Of a stretch of DNA of 33,220 nt, positions 14,719-22,686 are shown piece after piece. Position numbers and translations under genes: made by a program. Every line of letters starts with the position of its first letter. Positions within the stretch are counted from its first letter, which is position 1. The stretch comes from Bacteroidales bacterium (GTDB taxonomy: Bacteria > Bacteroidota > Bacteroidia > Bacteroidales > PUMT01): the NCBI GenBank assembly GCA_007125955.1, contig SLCF01000103.1, forward strand, positions 1 through 33,220, written 5' to 3'. A model generated the notes under the pieces. It was not told the DNA's origin and did not search any database. It worked only from the letters and a program-made list of their open reading frames with translations.

Positions 14719-17625
14719 ATGGCACTTGATAATTTTGCATCACGTCACAACGGCCCGCGGGGCGAAGATATAAAAGTAATGCTCGACAAGATCGGTGTGA
14801 AATCGCTTGATGAACTGATAGACAAAACTGTACCTGAATCGATAAGGCTTGACAGGCCACTCGGTATTCCCGACGGTCTGAGCGAATACGAATATCTTGC
14901 CACGATACGTGAGATCGGCTCCCGTAACAAGCTCTACAAGACATACATTGGCATGGGTTATTACAACACTATATTCCCATCGGTAATTCAAAGAAATATT
15001 CTGGAGAACCCTGTCTGGTACACTTCCTACACACCATACCAGGCTGAAATATCACAGGGGCGCCTTGAAGCACTCCTGAATTTTCAAACCGTTGTTATGG
15101 ATCTTACCGGGATGGAGCTGGCAAATGCATCATTGCTTGATGAAGCAACTTCAGCTGCCGAGGCAATGATAATGATGTTTAACTCACGATCTCGAAAAGC
15201 AGTAAAAAACAATGTAAGAAAATTCTTTGTAGACGAGAATATATTTCCCCAGAACCTTGAGGTTCTCATGACACGTGCAGTTCCTTTAAACATAGAACTG
15301 GTGGTGGGGGACTACCGAAAAACTGATCTGGATGACAGCTACTTTGGCCTTATGGTGCAGTATCCTGCAGGCGACGGAAAGTTAATTGACTACACCGGCT
15401 TTGTTGAAAAGGCGAAGGAAAAGGATATTTTTATCGGGGTAATTGCCGATATTCTGAGTCTTGTATTGCTCACACCTCCCGGGGAATGGGGAGCCGATGT
15501 AGTGGTTGGCTCAACTCAGCGGCTGGGAATACCTATGGGTTATGGAGGGCCTCATGCAGGTTACTTTGCTACACTCGAAAAGTTCAAGCGCAATGTCCCG
15601 GGACGAATAATCGGTGTTTCTGTTGATGCCCAGGGGAAAAATGCATTAAGAATGGCTCTTCAGACCCGGGAACAGCATATAAAGCGTGAACGGGCAACAT
15701 CAAATATCTGCACCGCCCAGGCTCTTCTGGCCACAATGGCAGGCATGTATGCTGTTTATCACGGGGCTGACGGACTAAAGCGAATTTCCCGCCATATTCA
15801 CCAGATGGCCTGCACACTTCAGTCAGGTCTTAAGAAGATGGGATTTGAACAGGAAAACAAAAACTTCTTCGATACTCTCAGGATCAGGCTGAACAACGGA
15901 GTGGATTCTGTCAAACTGAAAAAAACTGCACTGAAGCACAAAGTGAACTTTCACTATCAGGATAAAGAGACTGTAAGCATTAGCGTTGATGAAACTACCC
16001 TTGATGAGGATGTTGAACTGATCCTGAAGATTTTTGCAGAAGCATCAGGTAAAGAGGCTCCTGAGAAGATTGAAAAACCGGAGAATATTTGCATTGACAA
16101 AAAATTTGAGCGGAAAAGCGATTTTCTGACACTTGAGTGCTTCAAAAAGTACCGGTCCGAAACCGAATTGATGAGGTATATAAAAATGCTTGAGAGGAAG
16201 GACTTCAGTCTTGCACACTCAATGATTTCGCTTGGGTCCTGCACAATGAAGCTGAATGCAGCAAGCGAGCTGTTGCCGTTAAGCTGGCCCGAATTTGGCG
16301 GGTTGCATCCATTTGTGCCCAAAGATCAGGCTGAAGGTTATTATAAACTGATTGAAGAGCTGGAAAATGACCTGTCGGAGATAACCGGACTGGAAAAATT
16401 CTCGTTCCAGCCCAACTCCGGTGCTGCCGGTGAGTATGCCGGACTGATGGTGATACGCCAGTATCACATAAGTCGTAATCATGGCCACAGGAACGTCTGC
16501 TTAATTCCTTCATCAGCTCACGGAACCAACCCTGCAAGCGCTGTAATGGCAGGAATGCAGGTGGTTGTAGTTGACTGTGACGAGAACGGTAATGTTGACC
16601 TTGATGACCTGCAGGCAAAGGCTGAGGAGCACAAGAACGACCTGGCCGCATTTATGGTGACATACCCCTCAACTCACGGAGTATACGAGGAAGGTATCAT
16701 CAGAATGAATGAGATAATCCATGAGAATGGCGGGCAGGTTTATATGGACGGTGCAAATATGAATGCGCAGGTAGGACTTACCAATTTTGCCATACAGGGA
16801 ACTGATGTGTGCCACCTCAACCTTCACAAAACTTTCGCAATTCCCCACGGTGGTGGTGGTCCCGGAGTCGGCCCCATAGGGGTTGCCAAACATCTTGCGG
16901 ATTTTCTCCCCGGCCATCCCGTTGTAAAAACCGGCGGAAGTAAAGGAGCAGGTGTTATATCTGCCGCACCTTTCGGTAGTCCTGGCGTCCTGCCTATTTC
17001 GCACGGATATATAAAAATGATGGGAGGTAATGGTCTGACTCAGGCCACAAAGCTTGCAATACTCAATGCCAATTACATTGCATACTCCCTTCAGGATTAT
17101 TTCAAAATTCTTTACATGGGGAAAAACGGCTATGTGGCCCATGAGATGATACTCGAGTGCCGTAATTTCAGGAATGACAAGGAGATACAGATTTCAGAAG
17201 GAGATATTGCCAAGCGGCTTATGGATTTTGGGTTTCATGCTCCGACACGTTCATTTCCCGTACCCGGGACGTTAATGGTGGAGCCAACCGAAAGCGAGTC
17301 TCTCGAGGAGTTGAACAGGTTTATTGAATCAATGATAACTATACATGGCGAGATTATGGAGATAAAAGTAGGGAAGGCCGATGTTGAGAACAATATTCTT
17401 AAGAATGCCCCCCATACAGCGGAAGTAGTTACATCGGACGAATGGGACAGGCCCTATGGGCGTCACAAGGCCGCATATCCGCTTAAATGGGTAATCGAAA
17501 ACAAGCTCTGGCCGGCTGTGAGCAGGGTTGATGATGCCTGGGGCGACAGGAACCTGAACTGTTCCTGTGAACCTATTGATTCTTACAGGAAAGGGATATT
17601 GGACTTCGATACCCTCGAAGAATAA
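14719..17625 (+). CDS. gcvP: Glycine dehydrogenase (decarboxylating), P protein of the glycine cleavage system
   Basis: 968 aa, the full-length single-chain form (E. coli about 957) rather than the split GcvPA/GcvPB form. It decarboxylates glycine with pyridoxal phosphate and passes the aminomethyl group to lipoylated GcvH. The N-terminal half (about 1-440) begins with the typical FASRHNGPRGEDIKVML. The C-terminal half has SCTMKLNA, SAHGTNPASA and the cofactor-binding Lys704 in CHLNLHKTFAIPHGGGGPG. The end has DRPYGRHKAAYPL and WGDRNLNCSCEP, also family hallmarks. No gcvT, gcvH or lpd is in the window. A strong terminator follows 20 bases after the stop. Confidence 0.98.
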   Translation: MALDNFASRHNGPRGEDIKVMLDKIGVKSLDELIDKTVPESIRLDRPLGIPDGLSEYEYLATIREIGSRNKLYKTYIGMGYYNTIFPSVIQRNILENPVWYTSYTPYQAEISQGRLEALLNFQTVVMDLTGMELANASLLDEATSAAEAMIMMFNSRSRKAVKNNVRKFFVDENIFPQNLEVLMTRAVPLNIELVVGDYRKTDLDDSYFGLMVQYPAGDGKLIDYTGFVEKAKEKDIFIGVIADILSLVLLTPPGEWGADVVVGSTQRLGIPMGYGGPHAGYFATLEKFKRNVPGRIIGVSVDAQGKNALRMALQTREQHIKRERATSNICTAQALLATMAGMYAVYHGADGLKRISRHIHQMACTLQSGLKKMGFEQENKNFFDTLRIRLNNGVDSVKLKKTALKHKVNFHYQDKETVSISVDETTLDEDVELILKIFAEASGKEAPEKIEKPENICIDKKFERKSDFLTLECFKKYRSETELMRYIKMLERKDFSLAHSMISLGSCTMKLNAASELLPLSWPEFGGLHPFVPKDQAEGYYKLIEELENDLSEITGLEKFSFQPNSGAAGEYAGLMVIRQYHISRNHGHRNVCLIPSSAHGTNPASAVMAGMQVVVVDCDENGNVDLDDLQAKAEEHKNDLAAFMVTYPSTHGVYEEGIIRMNEIIHENGGQVYMDGANMNAQVGLTNFAIQGTDVCHLNLHKTFAIPHGGGGPGVGPIGVAKHLADFLPGHPVVKTGGSKGAGVISAAPFGSPGVLPISHGYIKMMGGNGLTQATKLAILNANYIAYSLQDYFKILYMGKNGYVAHEMILECRNFRNDKEIQISEGDIAKRLMDFGFHAPTRSFPVPGTLMVEPTESESLEELNRFIESMITIHGEIMEIKVGKADVENNILKNAPHTAEVVTSDEWDRPYGRHKAAYPLKWVIENKLWPAVSRVDDAWGDRNLNCSCEPIDSYRKGILDFDTLEE

Positions 17626-17644
17626 AACTATTACCCCGAACAGT

Positions 17645-17694
17645 CCGGATATCAGAATGGTTTTTCGAAGATCAGACTGATATCCGGTTTTTTT
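17645..17694 (+). terminator. Intrinsic terminator of gcvP
   Basis: CCGGATATCAG (17645-17655) pairs perfectly with CTGATATCCGG (17677-17687), an 11-bp stem with a 21-base loop, directly followed by seven T residues (17688-17694). The T-run overlaps the stop codon of the convergent NhaC-family gene by two bases. Confidence 0.9.
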
Positions 17695-19111
17695 ATGGCT
17701 GAAGGATGAAACCGAAGGCAATGTAAAGCAAGGTGGCAGCGGCTGCCGCTATCATTGCATATGGAAGCTGGGTGCGTACGTGGTCGATGTGGTCGCTTGC
17801 GGCTGCCATTGATGAGACCAATGTTGTGTCGGATATAGGAGAAACATGATCGCCGAATACGCCTCCACCCAGAACTGCAGCCAGACAGAGCGGTATGCTT
17901 GCACCGGTTATTATTGCAGTAGGGATGGCAATAGGTATCATAATGGCAAAGACCCCCCAGCTTGTGCCGGTTGAAAAAGCAGTAAAAGCTGAAGTGACAA
18001 AGATCACTGCTGCAATATAACCGGGATGCAGAAACTCATCCGCAACTGATGCCACATAAACCCCTGTTCCCAGTTCACGGCTAACATTGCCGATTGCAAA
18101 TGCAAGTATCATTACAATGGCAAGTGGCATCATGCCCCCTATTCCCTTGAGGATCAGATCAAATACTTCCCTGAACGAAAAGATTTTCTGAATTAGCGGC
18201 AGAAGTCCCGCTACAAAAATGGAGGCCAGAACCGACCATAATACCGCTGTTGAGCCGGTACCTTCCATTATTTTCCCTTCACCGGTAATATACAATCCCA
18301 CAGGCATCATTACTATCATTGTTAAAACCGGCAGGATCATGTTTACTGCACGAAAAGGCACATTTTCCTTTGGTTTTATTGAGGTAACATCGTCGGATAC
18401 CATGGGGACGGAGTTGTCAGCAATAGTTTTTCCGGTGGTAAGTGCCCGGTGTTCGGCTTTTTTCATCGGACCGAAATCCAGAAATGTAACTATAAAGAAG
18501 GCAACCATCAATGTTACAATTATAGCGTAAAAATTGAGAGGTATACTGCTCACAAAAACCTGCACTGTATTGTCAATTCCTTCTGTTTCCAGAAGGCCGA
18601 TAACATAAGCACCCCATGCATTAAGAGGTATAAGGACACATTTTGGCGCTGATGTGGAGTCCAGAATATAGGCAAGCTTTTCCCTTGAAATACGAAGCCG
18701 TTCAAAAAGCGGTCTGGATACCGCCCCCGATATCAGACTGCAGATGCTGGATTCGATAAAGATAACAAACCCGATAAAACCGGAAAGTCCGGCAGCTCCT
18801 CTTCGGGTTTGTGCCATATTCCTGCGGTGAAGCCAGTTGACAAATCCGTTTACCCCTCCGCTTCTCTGGGTAAGTGTTATCATTGCTCCAATAAGGGCAC
18901 AGAAAATAATTACCCTTGTATTGCCGGGATCCTGGAAAACTCCTATGACAGACTCGATGCTTGCAGCCAGACCCTGAAAAAAGCTCCAGTCCGATATAAT
19001 AATCCACCCGGCTAATATGCCCAGGAAGAGTGAAACAAAAACCTGCCGGGTTATTATGGCAAGAAGAATGGCAAGTAGCGGGGGTATGACAGACAGCCAG
19101 CCGTAATCCAT
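17693..19111 (-). CDS. NhaC-family Na+/H+ antiporter
   Basis: 472 aa with about 11-12 hydrophobic segments. The C-terminal family block GGGVFGDHVSPISDTTLVSSMAAASDHIDHVRTQLPYA (about 422-459) is characteristic of NhaC-type antiporters, as is the earlier TSAPKCVLIPLNAWGAYV. Such proteins exchange external protons for internal Na+ or, in some members, organic substrates such as malate or lactate, so the substrate is not certain. A hydrophilic loop (about 215-250) interrupts the membrane part. It is transcribed alone; its TAA lies inside the T-run of the convergent gcvP terminator. With the Oad sodium pump about 10 kb away it points to Na+-based energetics. Confidence 0.9.
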   Translation of the reverse strand: MDYGWLSVIPPLLAILLAIITRQVFVSLFLGILAGWIIISDWSFFQGLAASIESVIGVFQDPGNTRVIIFCALIGAMITLTQRSGGVNGFVNWLHRRNMAQTRRGAAGLSGFIGFVIFIESSICSLISGAVSRPLFERLRISREKLAYILDSTSAPKCVLIPLNAWGAYVIGLLETEGIDNTVQVFVSSIPLNFYAIIVTLMVAFFIVTFLDFGPMKKAEHRALTTGKTIADNSVPMVSDDVTSIKPKENVPFRAVNMILPVLTMIVMMPVGLYITGEGKIMEGTGSTAVLWSVLASIFVAGLLPLIQKIFSFREVFDLILKGIGGMMPLAIVMILAFAIGNVSRELGTGVYVASVADEFLHPGYIAAVIFVTSAFTAFSTGTSWGVFAIMIPIAIPTAIITGASIPLCLAAVLGGGVFGDHVSPISDTTLVSSMAAASDHIDHVRTQLPYAMIAAAAATLLYIAFGFILQP

Positions 19112-19329
19112 AATCTGTTAATTTTAGCTTGTATATTTACCTTACATTGATCAGCAAGCAGACATTTAACCAGTTTACCGGCAAAAAAACTTAACGACAA
19201 ACAAGGAAATTATTCAGTTGTGATTAAAATGAATGGCTAAAATATAAAAATTTTGCTCTTCCGGAAATATTTTGAGAGAACTGCTTTCTCCAGGCACAAT
19301 GGATTATATTTTTTTTAGTTTTACTATAT

Positions 19330-19713
19330 ATGGTATTTTATCATATACTGGACTGGTTTTTTACCATTTTCCATACCCTGCTGATCATTTTCAATATGAC
19401 CGGATGGGTCTGGCGAAGGACACGAAGGCTTAACCTGCTGGCACTTTTATTGACGGCGGGTTCATGGCTTATACTTGGTATATTTTACGGGATTGGCTAT
19501 TGTCCGTTAACTGACTGGCACTGGAATGTTCTTTTCAGGCTGGGCGAAAGAGGGCTCCCGCCTTCGTATACCCAGTACCTGATAGATCGTGTAACGGGGA
19601 TAGAAATCACCTCCTCCCAGGCTGACCTGCTTACGGCCGGGGGACTTGCAGCCGCCCTCATAATTTCCGTTATACTGAATATAAGAGATTACAGAAAGAG
19701 AAGCGTTGATTAA
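19330..19713 (+). CDS. DUF2784 family membrane protein
   Basis: 127 aa with about three to four membrane helices. The family pattern is clear: FHTLLIIFNMTGWVWRRTRRLN, then GSWLILGIFYGIGYCPLTDWHW and LGERGLPPSYTQYLIDRVTG. The function of DUF2784 proteins is not known. It is a single gene; its TAA overlaps the stop of the convergent aminotransferase gene by four bases (TTAA at 19710-19713), so no terminator can sit between them. Confidence 0.87.
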   Translation: MVFYHILDWFFTIFHTLLIIFNMTGWVWRRTRRLNLLALLLTAGSWLILGIFYGIGYCPLTDWHWNVLFRLGERGLPPSYTQYLIDRVTGIEITSSQADLLTAGGLAAALIISVILNIRDYRKRSVD

Positions 19714-20849
19714 TATTCCCGGCAAAAATCCTTTAGCCTTTTGATTGCTTCATTAAGCTCATCCACCTTTCTTGCAAAGTTCAACCGTATAAATCTGCGG
19801 CTCTGCTCAGTGAAATGTACTCCGGGGATAACCGCCACCTTTTTCTTGTCGTAAAGGTCGACGGCAAATTTGAAATCGTTGTCGAACCTTCCAGGAAGGG
19901 CAGCCCAGATAAAATAACCTCCTCCTGTTTCAGCAGTGGAAAAGTCAAGTTCTTTCAGCGCATTTTTCAAAATATTGAAAGACCATCCCAGGTTATCACG
20001 CATCTCTGCAAGATAATCTTCCCCAAAGTTTGTTTTGCTGTTATACAGGGCTATTGCATGCTGAAGCGGGGAAGGGCTGCTGAGATGGGTATAGTCATGT
20101 ATTGACCGTATTTTTTGCATATGTTCTGCTGATGTGATGATGTAACCTATACGCCATCCTGTAATGGAATATTTTTTTGAAAAACTGTTTACATAAAACA
20201 GCCTTTCACCAATATAGCTCAGGGGCATAAAGGGCTTTTCATCAAAATAGAGATCTCTGTATACTGCATCAAAGATTATGTAAAACCGGTATTTATTTGA
20301 AAGTTCGATTATCTTTTCAATTTCACCTCTTGACCATGTTTTGCCAAGTGGATTACCCGGAGAAGCAATGAAGATGAGTTTTACTTTTTCCTCTTTTATG
20401 GTTTTTTCAAGTCTTTCATAGTCTATTTCCTCATAGTTTTCAAAAGGGAAATCAATATAGCGCTGACCGAATATGCGGGGCAGGTGTCTGTAGCTCTCGT
20501 AGGCAGGATCGAATGCAAGTACTGTATAGCTGCCTTTGACTATGTTTTTGATATAAATGTAAAGCAGTGTTATCCCTTCTGTTGCTCCTGTGCAGACCAG
20601 GAAATTGTCTTTTGTAAAACCTGCTTCTTTGCTGTAATGTTCAATCAACTGCTCTATAAGCATATTGTTGCCAGTTCCCGGGGCATACTGGTGAACCGGG
20701 TTTCTGATAACCGTCTTGAGAGAGGCGATCAGCTCAGCGGGCGGATCAAAGCCAGGAATCCCCTGTGCAAGATTTATGCCGCCCTGCTTTTTCACCTTGT
20801 TGCTCATAAAGCTTATAAGTGAACCTTCAGGAAGATCGTATTTGCCCAT
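19710..20849 (-). CDS. PLP-dependent class I/II aminotransferase
   Basis: 379 aa, fold type I. Cofactor-site residues are visible: Asn166 in ASPGNPLGK, Asp194 and Tyr197 in FDAVYRDL, and the Schiff-base Lys225 in NSFSKKYSITGWRIGY. A C-terminal RLNFA arginine would bind the substrate carboxylate. The N-terminus (INLAQGIPGFDPP) resembles methionine/kynurenine/aromatic aminotransferases of the YbdL type; exact substrate is undetermined. It starts 49 bases downstream of the phosphofructokinase gene, so it is probably the last gene of that unit. Confidence 0.92.
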   Translation of the reverse strand: MGKYDLPEGSLISFMSNKVKKQGGINLAQGIPGFDPPAELIASLKTVIRNPVHQYAPGTGNNMLIEQLIEHYSKEAGFTKDNFLVCTGATEGITLLYIYIKNIVKGSYTVLAFDPAYESYRHLPRIFGQRYIDFPFENYEEIDYERLEKTIKEEKVKLIFIASPGNPLGKTWSRGEIEKIIELSNKYRFYIIFDAVYRDLYFDEKPFMPLSYIGERLFYVNSFSKKYSITGWRIGYIITSAEHMQKIRSIHDYTHLSSPSPLQHAIALYNSKTNFGEDYLAEMRDNLGWSFNILKNALKELDFSTAETGGGYFIWAALPGRFDNDFKFAVDLYDKKKVAVIPGVHFTEQSRRFIRLNFARKVDELNEAIKRLKDFCREY

Positions 20850-20898
20850 ATAAGAATTTATCCGGATTTAGAAGTTCTGAATCAAATATTATAAATGG

Positions 20899-22107
20899 TT
20901 ATTCACGCTCTCCTGTCATCAGGAAAAGCGGTTTCATTTCAAAACTGCTGTATATAGGTCTTAAGCGTTCGGTATTGTAGTGTTTTTTTACATTAACGGT
21001 TTTTTTGGAGGAGATAACAACGTCAATAGGTACATTGTCGTACCTTCCGTTTTGAAGCACAACAAGCCTGCCGTGTATTCCTTTGAGTATCAAGTCGAGT
21101 GCCAGGTTCCCGAAAGCCATGGGCACAATTGAATCGATGGCGTCAGGATCACCTCCTCTTACAAGATAACCAAGTTTCTGGTTTATGACATTTACTGGCT
21201 TTCCTTTATTAAAAGAGGCCGACAGTTTTTTAAGCTCAGATGATACCAGATCGCCTATCCCTCCAAGCTTGGCATGTCCGAAATCATCCTTTTCCTGGTT
21301 TTTAAATACCATCTCCCCGCCTTTGAACATGGCTCCTTCTGAAACCAGTACAACCGAGTACCTGCTTGGGTTTTTGAACCTGTCTTCTGCAAGCAGTTCG
21401 GTAAGCCTGTTGATATCAAATTTGTACTCCGGTATAACACATCTGTTTGCTGATCCGGCCATTGTTGGGACCATTGCTGTGAAACCGGCATATCTTCCGA
21501 AAACCTCCACTACTAGAAACCGCTCATGAGATCCGGCTGACGTGCGAAGGCTGTGAGTCATCATTATAGTTCTTGTTATGCATGTGCTGAAACCGATACA
21601 GTAATCTGTGCCGGGAACATCGTTGTCCATTGTTTTGGGTATAGCAATAACCTTCACTCCTTCCTTGTAGAGCCTCACTGCATAGCTCAGCGTGTCGTCA
21701 CCACCAATTGGAATGAGGTAATCAATTCCCAGAAATGAGAGATTTTTCAGCACTTCAGGGGTAAGGTCGTTTGATTCGTTACTGTAACTTTCACGCAGAT
21801 GAGCCGGCACATTTATTGTTTTGACCTTCCCCGGATTGGTACGTGAGGTATGAAGGAATGTACCACCTGTACGTCCCATTTTGTTCACTATCTCCTCGTC
21901 AAGTCTGATAAAAGATTCACTGTTGTCCGCTTTTTTGTCGCGTACAATATCAAGCAATCCTGCCCAGCCACGCCTTATGCCAACAACCTTGTAACCTTCA
22001 CGCAAAGCCCGGATGGTGATCGCTCTTATGGCAGGGTTTAAGCCCGGTACATCACCACCGCCTGTAAGTATTCCAATAACTCCCTTGTTTTTCTTAAATT
22101 CGGCCAT
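20899..22107 (-). CDS. 6-phosphofructokinase, mixed-substrate / pyrophosphate-type
   Basis: 402 aa, longer than the 320 aa bacterial ATP enzyme. It phosphorylates fructose 6-phosphate in glycolysis. ATP-type enzymes have GGDGS and PGTIDND; here the sequence is IGGDDTL (Asp138) and IPKTMDNDV (Lys158). These Asp and Lys replacements are the accepted marks of pyrophosphate-dependent or mixed-substrate (group III) PFKs. The N-terminal GILTGGGDVPGLN and the substrate segment EVFGRYAGFTA are intact. It sits in a same-strand run with pheT and a small secreted protein upstream and an aminotransferase downstream. Phosphoryl donor preference must be measured. Confidence 0.93.
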   Translation of the reverse strand: MAEFKKNKGVIGILTGGGDVPGLNPAIRAITIRALREGYKVVGIRRGWAGLLDIVRDKKADNSESFIRLDEEIVNKMGRTGGTFLHTSRTNPGKVKTINVPAHLRESYSNESNDLTPEVLKNLSFLGIDYLIPIGGDDTLSYAVRLYKEGVKVIAIPKTMDNDVPGTDYCIGFSTCITRTIMMTHSLRTSAGSHERFLVVEVFGRYAGFTAMVPTMAGSANRCVIPEYKFDINRLTELLAEDRFKNPSRYSVVLVSEGAMFKGGEMVFKNQEKDDFGHAKLGGIGDLVSSELKKLSASFNKGKPVNVINQKLGYLVRGGDPDAIDSIVPMAFGNLALDLILKGIHGRLVVLQNGRYDNVPIDVVISSKKTVNVKKHYNTERLRPIYSSFEMKPLFLMTGERE

Positions 22108-22163
22108 TTTTATATGATATTAATGTATAAAAAATATAAACAGAAAAAATACGGGAGACAAAC

Positions 22164-22180
22164 ATCACTTTTTCAGTGAT
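22164..22180 (-). other. Short hairpin after the small secreted protein gene
   Basis: ATCACT (22164-22169) and AGTGAT (22175-22180) pair over a 5-base loop right next to the stop of the 22182-22604 gene. Only a weak T-rich run (GTTTGTC) follows on the minus strand, so it would at most partly terminate transcription before the phosphofructokinase gene. Confidence 0.3.
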
Positions 22181-22181
22181 A

Positions 22182-22604
22182 TTACGGGCAATCCTCAACC
22201 CTTTTTATTTCAAGCTCTTCAAGCATCCATTCAAATTCATCCGACTCTATCTCTTCGTTGCTCAGCACTGAGCTTCTGTAGTAAACCCCGTTAAGCCTCC
22301 CGGTTTTGGCAAGTTTTCGCCTGATGCAAAGTTTTGTTGTATGACTGCTCTCTTTCACCACAGGCCCCATATAAAAGTCAACCTGGAAAGATACCTCAAC
22401 CGGATAGTCGTTGGTGTTTTTCACTTTCAGCCGCAGCTCAAGCGGGCTGCTTCTGTCAAAGAAATTTGACCGGGTCCAGCGGTATGAAAACTCAACTCCC
22501 TCCTCCGTTTTGAATTCATCGTAGAATTGCGCCCTGGCGCTGTCAATGTTTACTGTAAAAATAAAAAGCATGAATAGAAGTGGTAAAAGTTTGAATGGTT
22601 TCAT
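22182..22604 (-). CDS. Small secreted protein of unknown function
   Basis: 140 aa. A Sec signal peptide (MKPFKLLPLLFMLFIFTVNIDSARA, cleavage predicted before Gln26) precedes a compact domain rich in alternating hydrophobic residues. The segment SPLELRLKVKNTNDYPVEVSF looks like a beta-sandwich strand pair of the kind found in Ig-like periplasmic proteins, but I cannot assign a family. Two cysteines remain in the mature part (CIRR and the penultimate Cys), which could form a disulfide. It lies between pheT (82-base gap) and the phosphofructokinase gene (74-base gap), all on the minus strand. Confidence 0.75.
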   Translation of the reverse strand: MKPFKLLPLLFMLFIFTVNIDSARAQFYDEFKTEEGVEFSYRWTRSNFFDRSSPLELRLKVKNTNDYPVEVSFQVDFYMGPVVKESSHTTKLCIRRKLAKTGRLNGVYYRSSVLSNEEIESDEFEWMLEELEIKRVEDCP

Positions 22605-22686
22605 AGGAGTAAATATTTTTTGGTTTGAAGTTATTTTTTAAAAAGAATTATCATCATAATGTATGCCAAAAGATCAAATATTCAAA

